DNA of 6,290 nt, from contig CAMYKJ010000167.1 in NCBI GenBank assembly GCA_947258945.1, forward strand, positions 1 through 6,290. Reading direction: 5' to 3'. The notes under the pieces are model-generated. The model was not told where the DNA came from, searched no databases, and saw nothing but the letters and a program-made list of their open reading frames with translations. Positions 1-6,290 of this stretch are shown piece after piece. Origin of the DNA: an uncultured Ectothiorhodospiraceae bacterium. Lineage in GTDB: Bacteria; Pseudomonadota; Gammaproteobacteria; UBA9214. How positions within the stretch are numbered: position 1 is the first letter of the stretch; every line of letters starts with the position of its first letter. Position numbers and translations under genes: made by a program.

Positions 1-1266
1 GCGCGCGCGCATGGCGGTGAAGGCTGCGTGTCCCGGCGTATCCAGGAAGCTGATCATGCCCTTGTCGGTCTCGACATGGTAAGCGCCGATATGCTGTGTA
101 ATACCGCCGGCCTCGCCCTCTGCCACCTTGGCGGCACGAATGTAGTCCAGTAACGAGGTCTTGCCGTGATCAACGTGGCCCATGATTGTCACCACCGGCG
201 GACGCGGCCGTTGCTCGCCGGTAACTTCCTGAACCTGCTGTTTCAGTTCCGCTTCCAGCACATTGTCCTGGACCGGCTTCGCAATATGGCCCATTTCCTC
301 AACCACGAGTGTTGCCGTGTCCTGGTCAAGCACCTGGTTGATGGTGGCCATGACGCCCATGTGCATCAGCGACTTGATGACCTCGGCCGACTTGATTGAC
401 ATCTTGCGCGCCAGCTCGGACACGGCAATGTTTTCCGGAATGCCGACCTCGCGTACCACGGTCGCAGTCGGCCGCTCGAAACCGTGCACGCCGGTGGACT
501 CGATCGTGACGCGTCGTGACGGTCTGGCCTTCTTCTTGCGACGCCCGCCCTTGCCGGCCGCGACATGCAGCTCCTTGCGCCCGTACTTGGTGTTTTTGTC
601 CTCGTGCCGGGTCTTGCGCTCCCCTTCCGTGGATTTCCGCTGGCGCGCCTCATCCGCCTCGGCCTTGGTGCGTGCCTCGGCCGCCGCCAGTGATTGCTGG
701 CGCTCCGCTTCGGCCGCCTCGGCCACCTGTTTGCGTGCATCCCGCTCGGCCTGCAGCCGCGCTTCCTCGGCGGCCTGCTCTTCTTCCTGTTGCTTGCGTG
801 CCGCTTCCTGTTTTGCACGCACCTCGGCATCACGCGCATCGATCTCGGCCTGGCGGTGTGCCCGCTCCTCTGCCTCCTCGTCGAGGCGTTGCTGTTCTTC
901 GGCTACCAGGTCCGCACGTTTCACGTAAGTGCGCTTCTTGCGCACCTCGACGGTGACCGTACGCGCCTCCGGCCTCGTGCTGCGCATCGACCCGCGCGCC
1001 GCCGGCCCGCGACCGGCGGGCACCTTTGCGCGCAACTCGCTCTGGGTCTTGCGCTTCAGCGAAATCTTGCTGGGACCGCCCGCCGACAGCGAACTCCGTT
1101 TGCCGTGACTCTTGCGCAGGAAATCCAGCAGCTTGGTCTTCTCGGTATCGGAGATGGTCGCGTTTTCGTCGCTGATATCCAGACCCGCCTCGCCCAGCTG
1201 GACCAGCAACCTGTCCGGCGGGACGCCGACTACCTCGGCAAATTGTTTAACTGTGACTTCTGACAT
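1..1266 (-). CDS. infB: Translation initiation factor IF-2, N-terminal part (cut by window edge)
   Basis: IF2 is the GTPase that brings fMet-tRNA to the 30S subunit and promotes 50S joining. 422 codons are visible from an ATG at 1266-1264, with no stop before the window edge. In order: a small N-terminal IF2_N domain (about residues 1-50); a conserved basic segment [11 protein letters not shown] (about 105-120); a long charged Ala/Glu/Arg-rich, probably helical linker (about 120-235); a second IF2_N-like domain (about 270-325); then the start of the G domain. Visible GTPase motifs are G1 GHVDHGKT (363-370), switch [11 protein letters not shown] (387-396) and G3 DTPGH (409-413). The rest of the G domain and the fMet-tRNA-binding C-terminus lie outside. 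The Shine-Dalgarno sequence TAAGGAG contains the nusA stop codon, so infB is very probably co-transcribed and translationally linked with nusA (15-nt gap). No frameshift was seen. Identity is near certain. Confidence 0.97.
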   Translation of the reverse strand, partial: MSEVTVKQFAEVVGVPPDRLLVQLGEAGLDISDENATISDTEKTKLLDFLRKSHGKRSSLSAGGPSKISLKRKTQSELRAKVPAGRGPAARGSMRSTRPEARTVTVEVRKKRTYVKRADLVAEEQQRLDEEAEERAHRQAEIDARDAEVRAKQEAARKQQEEEQAAEEARLQAERDARKQVAEAAEAERQQSLAAAEARTKAEADEARQRKSTEGERKTRHEDKNTKYGRKELHVAAGKGGRRKKKARPSRRVTIESTGVHGFERPTATVVREVGIPENIAVSELARKMSIKSAEVIKSLMHMGVMATINQVLDQDTATLVVEEMGHIAKPVQDNVLEAELKQQVQEVTGEQRPRPPVVTIMGHVDHGKTSLLDYIRAAKVAEGEAGGITQHIGAYHVETDKGMISFLDTPGHAAFTAMRAR

Positions 1267-1281
1267 TGCCTGTCTCGCTCC

Positions 1282-2823
1282 TTACGCTTCGGTACTGCTC
1301 TCTTCGGCGAACCACGGTGCCCGTGCCGCCATGATCAGGGCACCGGCACGATCCGCGTCCATCCCCTCGATATCCATCAGCTCGTCGACCGCCTGCTCGG
1401 CAAGATCTTCCATGGTCACGACACCCCGGCCGGCCAGTTCGAAGGCGAGCTCCGAGTCCATACCATCCATCGTCAGCAGATCCTCCGCCGGCTTGGTATC
1501 ACCCAGTTTTTCTTCTTTCATAATAGCCTGCGTGAGCAGCACGTCACGGGCGCGGCCGCGCAACTCCTCGACCATCTCTTCCTCGAATTCCTCGATGGCA
1601 AGCAGCTCGCTGTTCGGCACATAGACGATCTCCTCGATGGAGGAGAAGCCTTCCTGTACCAGGATCGCGGCGATTTCGTCGTCGACGTCCAGTTGTTCGA
1701 TAAACAGCTTCTGCAGGTCGGCGGCCTCGGCCTCGCTCTTCTCCTCGGCCTGCGACTCGTCCATGACATTCAGCACCCAGCCGGTCAGCTGGCTGGCAAG
1801 GCGCACGTTCTGCCCGGCCCGGCCGATCGCCTGCGACAGCTGGTCCTCGGCAACGGCAATATCCATGGTATTGGTTTCCTCGTCGACCACGATGGAGGCG
1901 ACCTCGGCCGGCGACATGGCATTGATAACGAACTGGGCCGGGTTGTCGTCCCACAAGATGATGTCGACGCGCTCACCGGACAGTTCGGTGGACACGGTCT
2001 GTACGCGCGATCCACGCATGCCGACACAGGCACCGACCGGATCGATACGCGGGTCATTGCTCCTCACCGCGATCTTCGCCCGCAGTCCCGGATCACGCGC
2101 GGCCTTCAGGATGTCGATCAGGCCCTGGCCGACCTCGGGCACCTCGAGCTTGAACAGTTCGAGCAGGAATTCGGGGGCCACGCGACTGACGAACAGCTGC
2201 GGTCCCCGCTGTTCGGCACTGACCTCGCGCAGGTAACCGCGCAGGCGGTCGCCCGGCCTGACGGCCTCCCGCGGGATCATCTCCTCGCGCAGGATAATGG
2301 CCTCCGCATTGCTGCCCAGGTCGATATAGACGTTGCCGCGCTCCACGCGCTTGACGATGCCGGTGACCAGTTCCCCGACACGGTCCTGATAGGCTTCGAC
2401 CACCATGGCACGCTCGGCCTCACGCACCTTCTGCACGATCACCTGCTTGGCGGTCTGCGCACCGATGCGGCCGAACTCCACGTTGTCCATCGGCTCCTCG
2501 ATCCAGGAACCGTGTTCCAGCTCCGGGTCAAATTCCCTGGCAGCTGCCAGGGTGTACTGGCGCCCGGGGGCATCATAGACGAGCACCTCCTCGTCCTCTG
2601 CGGCATTCTCGGCCAGCGACTCGTCGATTACCTGCCAGCGACGGAAGCTCTGGTATTCGCCGGTTTCGCGGTCAATGGCGACGCGCGCCTCGATATCGCC
2701 AGGCGCACGCTTGCGCGTCGCTGTGGCAAGCGCGCTTTCTATGGCCTCGAAAATAATCTCCTTGTCGATACCCTTTTCATTGGATACCGCGTCAACGACC
2801 ATCAGGATTTCTTTACTGTCCAT
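1282..2823 (-). CDS. nusA: Transcription termination/antitermination factor NusA
   Basis: NusA binds RNA polymerase and nascent RNA, modulating pausing, intrinsic and Rho termination, and antitermination. The protein has 513 residues, close to the 495 of E. coli. Domains in order: RNA-polymerase-binding N-terminal domain (1-130); S1 domain (about 135-200, with [16 protein letters not shown]); KH1 (about 230-295, GXXG motif GMRG at 268-271 in [11 protein letters not shown]); KH2 (about 300-350, GRAG at 334-337 in [16 protein letters not shown]); and two C-terminal AR repeats (about 365-430 and 442-502, the second ending AGALIMAAR). Two AR repeats are the proteobacterial arrangement. The ATG at 2823 is preceded by AGGAG at 2837-2833 with a 9-nt spacer. 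It lies 30 nt after the rimP stop and 15 nt before infB, as in the conserved rimP-nusA-infB operon. It looks intact. Confidence 0.98.
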   Translation of the reverse strand: MDSKEILMVVDAVSNEKGIDKEIIFEAIESALATATRKRAPGDIEARVAIDRETGEYQSFRRWQVIDESLAENAAEDEEVLVYDAPGRQYTLAAAREFDPELEHGSWIEEPMDNVEFGRIGAQTAKQVIVQKVREAERAMVVEAYQDRVGELVTGIVKRVERGNVYIDLGSNAEAIILREEMIPREAVRPGDRLRGYLREVSAEQRGPQLFVSRVAPEFLLELFKLEVPEVGQGLIDILKAARDPGLRAKIAVRSNDPRIDPVGACVGMRGSRVQTVSTELSGERVDIILWDDNPAQFVINAMSPAEVASIVVDEETNTMDIAVAEDQLSQAIGRAGQNVRLASQLTGWVLNVMDESQAEEKSEAEAADLQKLFIEQLDVDDEIAAILVQEGFSSIEEIVYVPNSELLAIEEFEEEMVEELRGRARDVLLTQAIMKEEKLGDTKPAEDLLTMDGMDSELAFELAGRGVVTMEDLAEQAVDELMDIEGMDADRAGALIMAARAPWFAEESSTEA

Positions 2824-2853
2824 CTCCGCAATCTCCTGAAACCTGTATCACCC

Positions 2854-3214
2854 TCAGTATTCCGGCACCAGACGTGCCTGCTCGATCTGTTCGTATGGCA
2901 GGCTGATGTCTTCACCATCCTGCTCGATTACCACCATACCGTCCTCAATGCCCGCCAGCCGGCCCCTGAACCGGCGCTGTCCATCAACCGGGTATGCCAT
3001 ACGCAGCTTGACCTCATGCCCGGCGAAGCGGTCGAAATCCTCCGCCTTGAACAGCAAGCGATCCAGGCCGGGCGACGAAACTTCCAGTGTATAGTGACCG
3101 GGTATGGGGTCCTCTACATCCAGCACACCGCTCACCTGGTAGCTCACCTTCTGGCAATCATCGGCCGAAATACCCTGCTCGCTATCTATATAGCTGTAAT
3201 GGGTCCTGCCTCAC
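2854..3214 (-). pseudogene. rimP: Ribosome maturation factor RimP, 5' region deleted and out of frame
   Basis: RimP assists late 30S subunit maturation. From about 3192 down to the stop at 2856-2854 the reading matches the family: YIDSEQGISADDC, then VSYQVSGVLDVEDPI, LEVSSPGLDR and a C-terminal SH3-like part ending ARLVPEY. The family is about 150 residues and has roughly 38 residues before this YIDSE, but here the body frame hits a TGA at 3213-3211, only seven codons upstream. A good start exists in another frame: GTG at 3214-3212, with CCGGAG 6 nt before it, reads V-R-Q-D-P-L-Q-L-Y-R and stops at 3184-3182. This fits a normal RimP start joined to the body after loss of roughly 90 nt (not a multiple of three). 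The only in-frame standard start in the body is a GTG at 3147-3145 with no well-spaced ribosome site, giving at most 97 residues. The usual LDRPL reads LDRLL. It may be a real null allele, an N-terminally shortened protein, or an assembly error. Confidence 0.7.
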
Positions 3215-3238
3215 GCAATTCTCCGGACCGGACTCCGG

Positions 3239-3265
3239 AAACAAAAAATGGGCCAAAGGCCCATT
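3239..3265 (-). terminator. Intrinsic terminator or attenuator between tRNA-fMet and rimP
   Basis: On the minus strand AATGGGCC-TTT-GGCCCATT forms an 8-bp perfect stem (arms 3265-3258 and 3254-3247) followed by TTTTTTGTTT. It ends only about 25 nt before the rimP GTG. It can terminate tRNA transcripts. Because a promoter-like site lies just upstream of it, it may also attenuate the rimP-nusA-infB operon. The hairpin itself is seen; attenuation is inferred. Confidence 0.8.
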
Positions 3266-3294
3266 CCATGTACACCGGAATTGTTGTTATCGGG

Positions 3295-3324
3295 AGTATA
3301 GCAAAAACCCATACTCCGGCCCAA
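3295..3324 (-). promoter_or_regulatory. Candidate promoter for rimP-nusA-infB
   Basis: On the minus strand TTGGGC (3324-3319), an 18-nt spacer and TATACT (3300-3295). The -10 matches 5 of 6 consensus bases and the -35 only 3 of 6. A transcript would start near 3288 and run straight into the terminator/attenuator hairpin at 3265. Between this site and the tRNA there is also a weak hairpin, GCATGC-TGCG-GCATGT, without a T-tract. Confidence 0.4.
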
Positions 3325-3359
3325 ACACATGCCGCAGCATGCCTCCGGCCTGTACAAAT

Positions 3360-3436
<77 letters not shown>

Positions 3437-3449
3437 TCATCGGCCGGGA

Positions 3450-3478
3450 AGTGTAGCGGCTGCACAGCACTAATTCAA
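3450..3478 (-). promoter_or_regulatory. Candidate promoter of tRNA-fMet
   Basis: On the minus strand TTGAAT (3478-3473), a 17-nt spacer and TACACT (3455-3450), each 4 of 6 to the sigma-70 consensus. The start point would fall near 3443, just before the mature tRNA 5' end at 3436. The region after the -10 (TTCCCGGCC) is GC-rich, like the discriminators of growth-rate-controlled stable RNA promoters. The remaining stretch up to 3618 holds no gene that I can support. Confidence 0.55.
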
Positions 3479-3618
3479 GCACCCGGACGCAGGAAATGGC
3501 CATTCGCCGGCGTGGCTCCGCCCTCCCGGCTTATAACCGACCGTTCCCGGGGTATTGACACCTGTGCATGATCAAGCATTTAGAACAGCTGCAAATACAC
3601 CAGACGAGGGTTTGCTGC

Positions 3619-3646
3619 AAAAAAAAAGCGCCCCTTGCGGGGCGCC
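3619..3646 (-). terminator. Strong intrinsic terminator of the lipoprotein gene
   Basis: On the minus strand GCGCCCC-GCAA-GGGGCGC is a perfect 7-bp GC stem with a GCAA tetraloop (arms 3645-3639 and 3634-3628), followed by nine T (3627-3619). It lies 24 nt after the lipoprotein stop codon and separates that gene from the tRNA-fMet unit. Confidence 0.93.
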
Positions 3647-3670
3647 TGGTGTAAACACAACCAGCTGAAA

Positions 3671-5260
3671 TCAGCGGGGAGAAACGCCCAGTGCCTGCAG
3701 CGTTTTGACATTGAGGTACCTGTCTACCGGCAGGCCCTTGTCACGCTGGAAGGCGTTGACCGCGGCCATCGTCTGTCCACCGATGGAACCGTCAATCGGG
3801 CCCGGATTGTAACCGGCCGTCTTCAGGGCCTGCTGTACCTGGCTGATCCGTGTGCCGGTCATGTTGGTCTTGCACAGAATTGAACGCCATTCCATGAAAC
3901 CTTCCTTTTCCAGCTCCTTGTATGACACTGTCTTGTATTCAGCCGGAATTTCGGTGACTTTTTCTGAAGGCCCTGCAACCAGCTTGCGTACCTTGATGGT
4001 CTTGTAGGCAGCAGGAATCTCGACCTTGCGTGAAGCAGCCGGCGTTTTGACAACCTTGCGCGAGACAGTCTTGTAACGGGCAGGTGTTTCAGTCAGACAG
4101 ATCTTGGTACCGGTACGGGTCGTCGCAGGCTCTTTCCTGTTGTGTACTTCATGCCAGGTAAATGACGCATCGGCCAGCTTCCTGTTCACCTTGACAGTCC
4201 GGTAGGCGGCAGGGATCTGGGTCTTCATTTCCTTGGGAGCAGTCACCAGTTCACGCACCTTCACCGTCTTGTACTCTGCCGGTATATCGATGCGTTTGGT
4301 CGTGGCCGGGGTCTTGAGAATGCGCTTCCTGACCGTTTTGTAGGTCGCGGGCACCTCGACCAGACACATGATCTCGCCGGTTGACTGGTCAATGCGCTGG
4401 ATCGGGCCGCTACCCTTCTGCCAGGTGGTATGGGCCGGGTCAATGCGCTGGATCGGGCCGCTACCCTTCTGCCAGGTGGTATGGGCCGGATTGTCGATAA
4501 TCGTCTCCTCGGTCCACTCGTAGGCGGCCGGTACCTGCACCATTCTCGAGGATGCCTCTTTTACCAGCACCTGTTTCTCGGTCCAGCGGTACTCCGGTGC
4601 AGTCACATTGACCTGCTCGGTTGCCTCGCTGACCAGTACCTGCTGATCGACGGTTTCATACTTGGCCGGTCGAAAATGCTCGTGGTAGCACATGCCCGGG
4701 GAAGCCGAATCCAGGTCGATGCCGTATTTTTTAGCGGTGGCAAGAATATCGTCGCTGGCCGGAGGCGCATTTCCGCCAAGACTGGTACGCCAGACACGGG
4801 TGGCATCCGCCACCTTGACCTTCTCGGTTTCAACCCCGTAGGTCGCCGGAATCGTTTCCATACGGCTGGAGGTCTCCTTGACCAGCACCTTTTCCTGAAC
4901 CCACTCGTATTTTGCAGGAATGATATCCACGTGCTTGTCAGCATCCTTGACCAGCATCTGCTTGCTCAGGGTGCGATACGTTGCCGGCACCCACAAACGT
5001 GCGTAGCATTCACCCGGCTTTGCTCCGGGCGGCAGCAATTCACCGCCAGCGGATGCCTGTGCGCCGCTGCCGGAACCCAGACGCGCTGCAGCCAGCTCGC
5101 CCTCGAGCCGCGAAATCCGGGCTTCCTTCTGCTGCAATTCAGCGTACTCGTCCTCGGTAATGACCGCACTGTCCTGTGCCGTGCGGGTCTGTGTCGCGGA
5201 ACAACCCGCGAGCGCAAACGCCACTACCGGCAATACCAATTTCGTTGTCATGTTAGCCAT
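3671..5260 (-). CDS. Outer-membrane-type lipoprotein: four Cys-led repeat modules plus C-terminal peptidoglycan-binding domain
   Basis: 529 residues from an ATG at 5260-5258, with GGGGAG (5274-5269) 8 nt before it. The signal peptide has one Lys, the hydrophobic run LVLPVVAFALAG and a lipobox LAGC with lipid Cys20. Ser21 suggests outer-membrane sorting. Residues 34-62 form a short charged helix, possibly coiled coil. Four modules follow, starting at Cys85, Cys191, Cys299 and Cys388. Each has three ~23-residue repeats of the type P-A-x-Y-K-T-V-x3-V-L-V-x2-A and closes on Trp157, 263, 369 and 458. Cys-to-Trp spacing is 72, 72, 70 and 70. Residues 468-527 resemble a PG_binding_1 domain (VQQALKTAGYNPGPIDG, then AVNAFQRDKGL). 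A sixth Cys is at 463. A 17-residue segment is duplicated at 257-290. The likely role is an envelope lipoprotein anchored in the outer membrane and gripping peptidoglycan. The function of the repeats is unknown to me. No catalytic motif is seen. Confidence 0.9.
   Translation of the reverse strand: MANMTTKLVLPVVAFALAGCSATQTRTAQDSAVITEDEYAELQQKEARISRLEGELAAARLGSGSGAQASAGGELLPPGAKPGECYARLWVPATYRTLSKQMLVKDADKHVDIIPAKYEWVQEKVLVKETSSRMETIPATYGVETEKVKVADATRVWRTSLGGNAPPASDDILATAKKYGIDLDSASPGMCYHEHFRPAKYETVDQQVLVSEATEQVNVTAPEYRWTEKQVLVKEASSRMVQVPAAYEWTEETIIDNPAHTTWQKGSGPIQRIDPAHTTWQKGSGPIQRIDQSTGEIMCLVEVPATYKTVRKRILKTPATTKRIDIPAEYKTVKVRELVTAPKEMKTQIPAAYRTVKVNRKLADASFTWHEVHNRKEPATTRTGTKICLTETPARYKTVSRKVVKTPAASRKVEIPAAYKTIKVRKLVAGPSEKVTEIPAEYKTVSYKELEKEGFMEWRSILCKTNMTGTRISQVQQALKTAGYNPGPIDGSIGGQTMAAVNAFQRDKGLPVDRYLNVKTLQALGVSPR
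4387..4488 (-). repeat. Perfect 51-bp in-frame tandem duplication inside the lipoprotein gene
   Basis: 4387-4437 and 4438-4488 are identical over 51 bp, two copies. The unit encodes 17 residues (DPAHTTWQKGSGPIQRI), so the protein has this segment twice at the end of its second module, doubling the closing Trp (263 and 280). Identity at every base, including third positions, suggests a recent event or an assembly artefact. Confidence 0.97.
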
Positions 5261-5435
5261 ATTCAATACTCCCCGTATATTTTTGTCAGAACGGAACTGC
5301 CATTACAGAATAAATGACATCTCCCGACTGTGTGATTATTCTAGCGCCATATTCAATACTCCCCGTATATTTTTGTCAGAACGGAACTGCCATTACAGAA
5401 TAAATGACATCTCCCGACTGTGTGATTATTCTAGC
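5256..5435. repeat. Perfect 90-bp tandem duplication covering the lipoprotein gene leader and start
   Basis: 5256-5345 and 5346-5435 are identical over 90 bp, two copies. The unit holds the Shine-Dalgarno GGGGAG, the ATG and the first two bases of the second codon, plus about 75 nt of leader and the AATAAT -10 hexamer. Each copy contains the inverted repeat AGAATAA/TTATTCT (5307-5313 with 5336-5342; 5397-5403 with 5426-5432). The -35 hexamer lies outside the duplication, so only the distal copy has a complete promoter. Confidence 0.98.
5336..5350 (-). other. Four-codon minicistron (M-A-L-E-stop) created by the 90-bp duplication
   Basis: The distal repeat copy keeps a full Shine-Dalgarno (GGGGAG, 5364-5359) and an ATG at 5350-5348 with the same 8-nt spacer as the real gene. 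It then runs over the repeat junction: ATG GCG CTA GAA TAA. The stop lies 75 nt before the true ATG. Translation is inferred from the ribosome site, which is identical to that of the lipoprotein gene. Confidence 0.5.
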
Positions 5436-5452
5436 CGATGCTTCGCCGTCAA
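5425..5452 (-). promoter_or_regulatory. Probable sigma-70-type promoter of the lipoprotein gene
   Basis: On the minus strand TTGACG (5452-5447), a 16-nt spacer and AATAAT (5430-5425); each hexamer matches 5 of 6 consensus bases. Predicted start is near 5418, giving a leader of about 158 nt, of which 90 nt come from the duplication. The same AATAAT at 5340-5335 lacks a -35 (GGAGTA at 5362-5357), so it is not expected to work. The rest of 5436-5578 has no gene. It is AT-richer than the flanks, as is usual for a promoter region. Confidence 0.6.
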
Positions 5453-5561
5453 ACAGATAGCAATTGTGAACTTGTGTGATAACAACCATTTAAGTCGCCT
5501 GATATCGAAGCAGGCATCACATCGACAGCCGCAACGAAAATGCATTAAATCGCACAGGAAG

Positions 5562-5580
5562 AGCCGGCACCGGTCCGGCT
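5562..5580 (-). terminator. Weak hairpin overlapping the kinase stop codon, possible terminator
   Basis: On the minus strand AGCCGG-ACCGGTG-CCGGCT forms a 6-bp GC-rich stem that starts inside the TAG stop of the kinase. It is followed by TCTTCCTGTG, which is only moderately T-rich. Termination here is uncertain; it may be Rho-assisted or absent. Confidence 0.25.
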
Positions 5581-6290
5581 AAGACGCATCACTGCGGCCT
5601 CCAAGGGCACGCAACGAGAAACAGAAAACCGAGCCCTTGCCCGGCGTACTGTCCACGCTGATGCTGCCGCCATGACGGGTGACGACCGCATCCACGAATG
5701 CCAGGCCGAGACCGGCACCGGTGATATCCGCATGTTGCGGATTACTGATCCGCTTGAAGCGGTCGAACAGCACGGGCAGCGACTCGGCCTGGATGCCATA
5801 ACCTTCATCAGCGACGCAACAGCGATAATAATCACCCTCTCGCGACAGGCGCACCGTGATGGTGGTCTGTGACGGACTGTACTTGATAGCGTTGGTCAGG
5901 AGATTGATCAATGCCCGCTCCAGCAATCCGCCCTCGCCGTTTATCCAGGCATCTTCGGTGTCGAGTTCCTCAATGAGGATGATATCCCTGGCCCTGGCCT
6001 GTGCCCAGACCTGCTCGTGCGCATTCCAGATCACCGCGACCAGGTCGACCTCGCTGAAAGTGTACTCGTCACTGTTCTCCGCACGCGCCAGGTGCAGGAA
6101 CTGTTCGGCCAGCAACAGGGTCCGTTCGGTGTTGCCCTGCATGCGTTCCAGCAACTTGCCGAGCCCGGTCGACGGTTTTTTGCTTCTGGCGAGCTCCAGC
6201 AATGCCAGCATCGACACCAGCGGCGAACGCAGATCATGCGACAGGAAATTGAGCAACTCGCTGCGCTTGCGTTCACTGGACCTGAGATTG
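5579..6290 (-). CDS. Sensor histidine kinase, C-terminal catalytic core (5' end outside window)
   Basis: 236 codons are visible up to the TAG stop at 5581-5579; the frame is open to the window edge, so the sensor part and start are missing. A TTG at 6256-6254 lies inside the H-box helix and is not a credible start. The HisKA domain carries the phosphoacceptor in FLSHDLRSP (His at 6238-6236, visible residue 18). The HATPase_c domain has N box NLLTNAIKYSP (129-139), G1 DEGYGI (161-166), F box LFDRF (174-178) and G2 GAGLGLAF (191-198). All key residues for autophosphorylation are present. No receiver domain follows. The SHDLRSPLVSML H box recalls kinases with CHASE2-type sensors, but this is only an impression. 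No response regulator is in the window. The lipoprotein gene follows after 318 nt with its own promoter, so a shared operon is not required. Confidence 0.93.
   Translation of the reverse strand, partial: NLRSSERKRSELLNFLSHDLRSPLVSMLALLELARSKKPSTGLGKLLERMQGNTERTLLLAEQFLHLARAENSDEYTFSEVDLVAVIWNAHEQVWAQARARDIILIEELDTEDAWINGEGGLLERALINLLTNAIKYSPSQTTITVRLSREGDYYRCCVADEGYGIQAESLPVLFDRFKRISNPQHADITGAGLGLAFVDAVVTRHGGSISVDSTPGKGSVFCFSLRALGGRSDAS

Noticed and set aside
1..10. GCGCGCGCGC dinucleotide run at the window start
   Set aside because: It encodes the conserved M-R-A-R of IF2 after the G3 motif and needs no other explanation.
263..1263. Several plus-strand frames of 140-220 codons rich in Ala, Arg and Ser
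   Set aside because: They are antisense shadows of infB with low-complexity composition.
3555..3560. Perfect TTGACA on the plus strand
   Set aside because: No good -10 follows at 16-18 nt and no plus-strand gene lies downstream; it runs into the opposing terminator region.
5264..5266. TTG two codons upstream as the lipoprotein start
   Set aside because: It would lie only 2 nt from the Shine-Dalgarno, whereas the ATG at 5260 has an ideal 8-nt spacer.
4430..5317. Plus-strand frame of 295 codons
   Set aside because: It is antisense to the lipoprotein gene, whose signal peptide, repeats, PG-binding domain, ribosome site and terminator are all coherent on the minus strand.
5462..5487. lac-operator- or CRP-like sequence AATTGTGA-N8-GATAACAA upstream of the lipoprotein promoter
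   Set aside because: Spacing is wrong for the lac operator and the right half does not match a CRP site. TGTGTGAT also recurs at 5329 and 5419, but this is too little to call an operator.
5160..5582. Plus-strand frame of 140 codons with an apparent 30-residue peptide repeat
   Set aside because: The peptide repeat only reflects the 90-bp DNA duplication, which is divisible by three; there is no other coding signal.

Overview
The window is high-GC bacterial DNA whose core is a translation/transcription cluster typical of gammaproteobacteria: initiator tRNA-fMet (metY), then rimP, nusA and infB. NusA has the two C-terminal AR repeats typical of proteobacterial NusA, and all these proteins read as gammaproteobacterial. 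I cannot name the genus; a GC-rich, non-enteric gammaproteobacterium is an inference. Every gene lies on the minus strand, so transcription runs from high to low coordinates.

Layout in transcription order: (1) 6290-5579, the C-terminal catalytic core of a sensor histidine kinase, cut by the window edge. (2) 5578-5261, a 318-nt intergenic region with a good sigma-70-like promoter and a perfect 90-bp tandem duplication that copies the leader, Shine-Dalgarno and start codon of the next gene. (3) 5260-3671, a 529-residue outer-membrane-type lipoprotein built of four Cys-led modules of about 75 residues, each made of three ~23-residue repeats, followed by a peptidoglycan-binding domain. It carries a second perfect in-frame tandem duplication (51 bp). 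A strong intrinsic terminator follows at 3646-3619. (4) 3436-3360, tRNA-fMet with its own promoter and an unusual U1-U72 first position. (5) A promoter-like site and an intrinsic terminator/attenuator hairpin at 3265-3239. (6) 3214-2854, rimP, which appears broken: start and ribosome binding site are present, but about 30 codons of the N-terminal domain are missing and the junction is out of frame. (7) 2823-1282, intact nusA. (8) 1266-1, the N-terminal 422 codons of infB, cut by the window edge just after the G3 motif.

The fMet-tRNA, RimP (30S maturation), NusA (transcription elongation, termination and antitermination) and IF2 (delivery of fMet-tRNA to the 30S subunit) form one functional set. 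The kinase and repeat lipoprotein look like accessory or envelope genes next to it. The points most worth a second look are the modular repeat lipoprotein, the two perfect tandem duplications in and before its gene, and the apparent rimP lesion. Because all are insertions or deletions, assembly error must be excluded for each.
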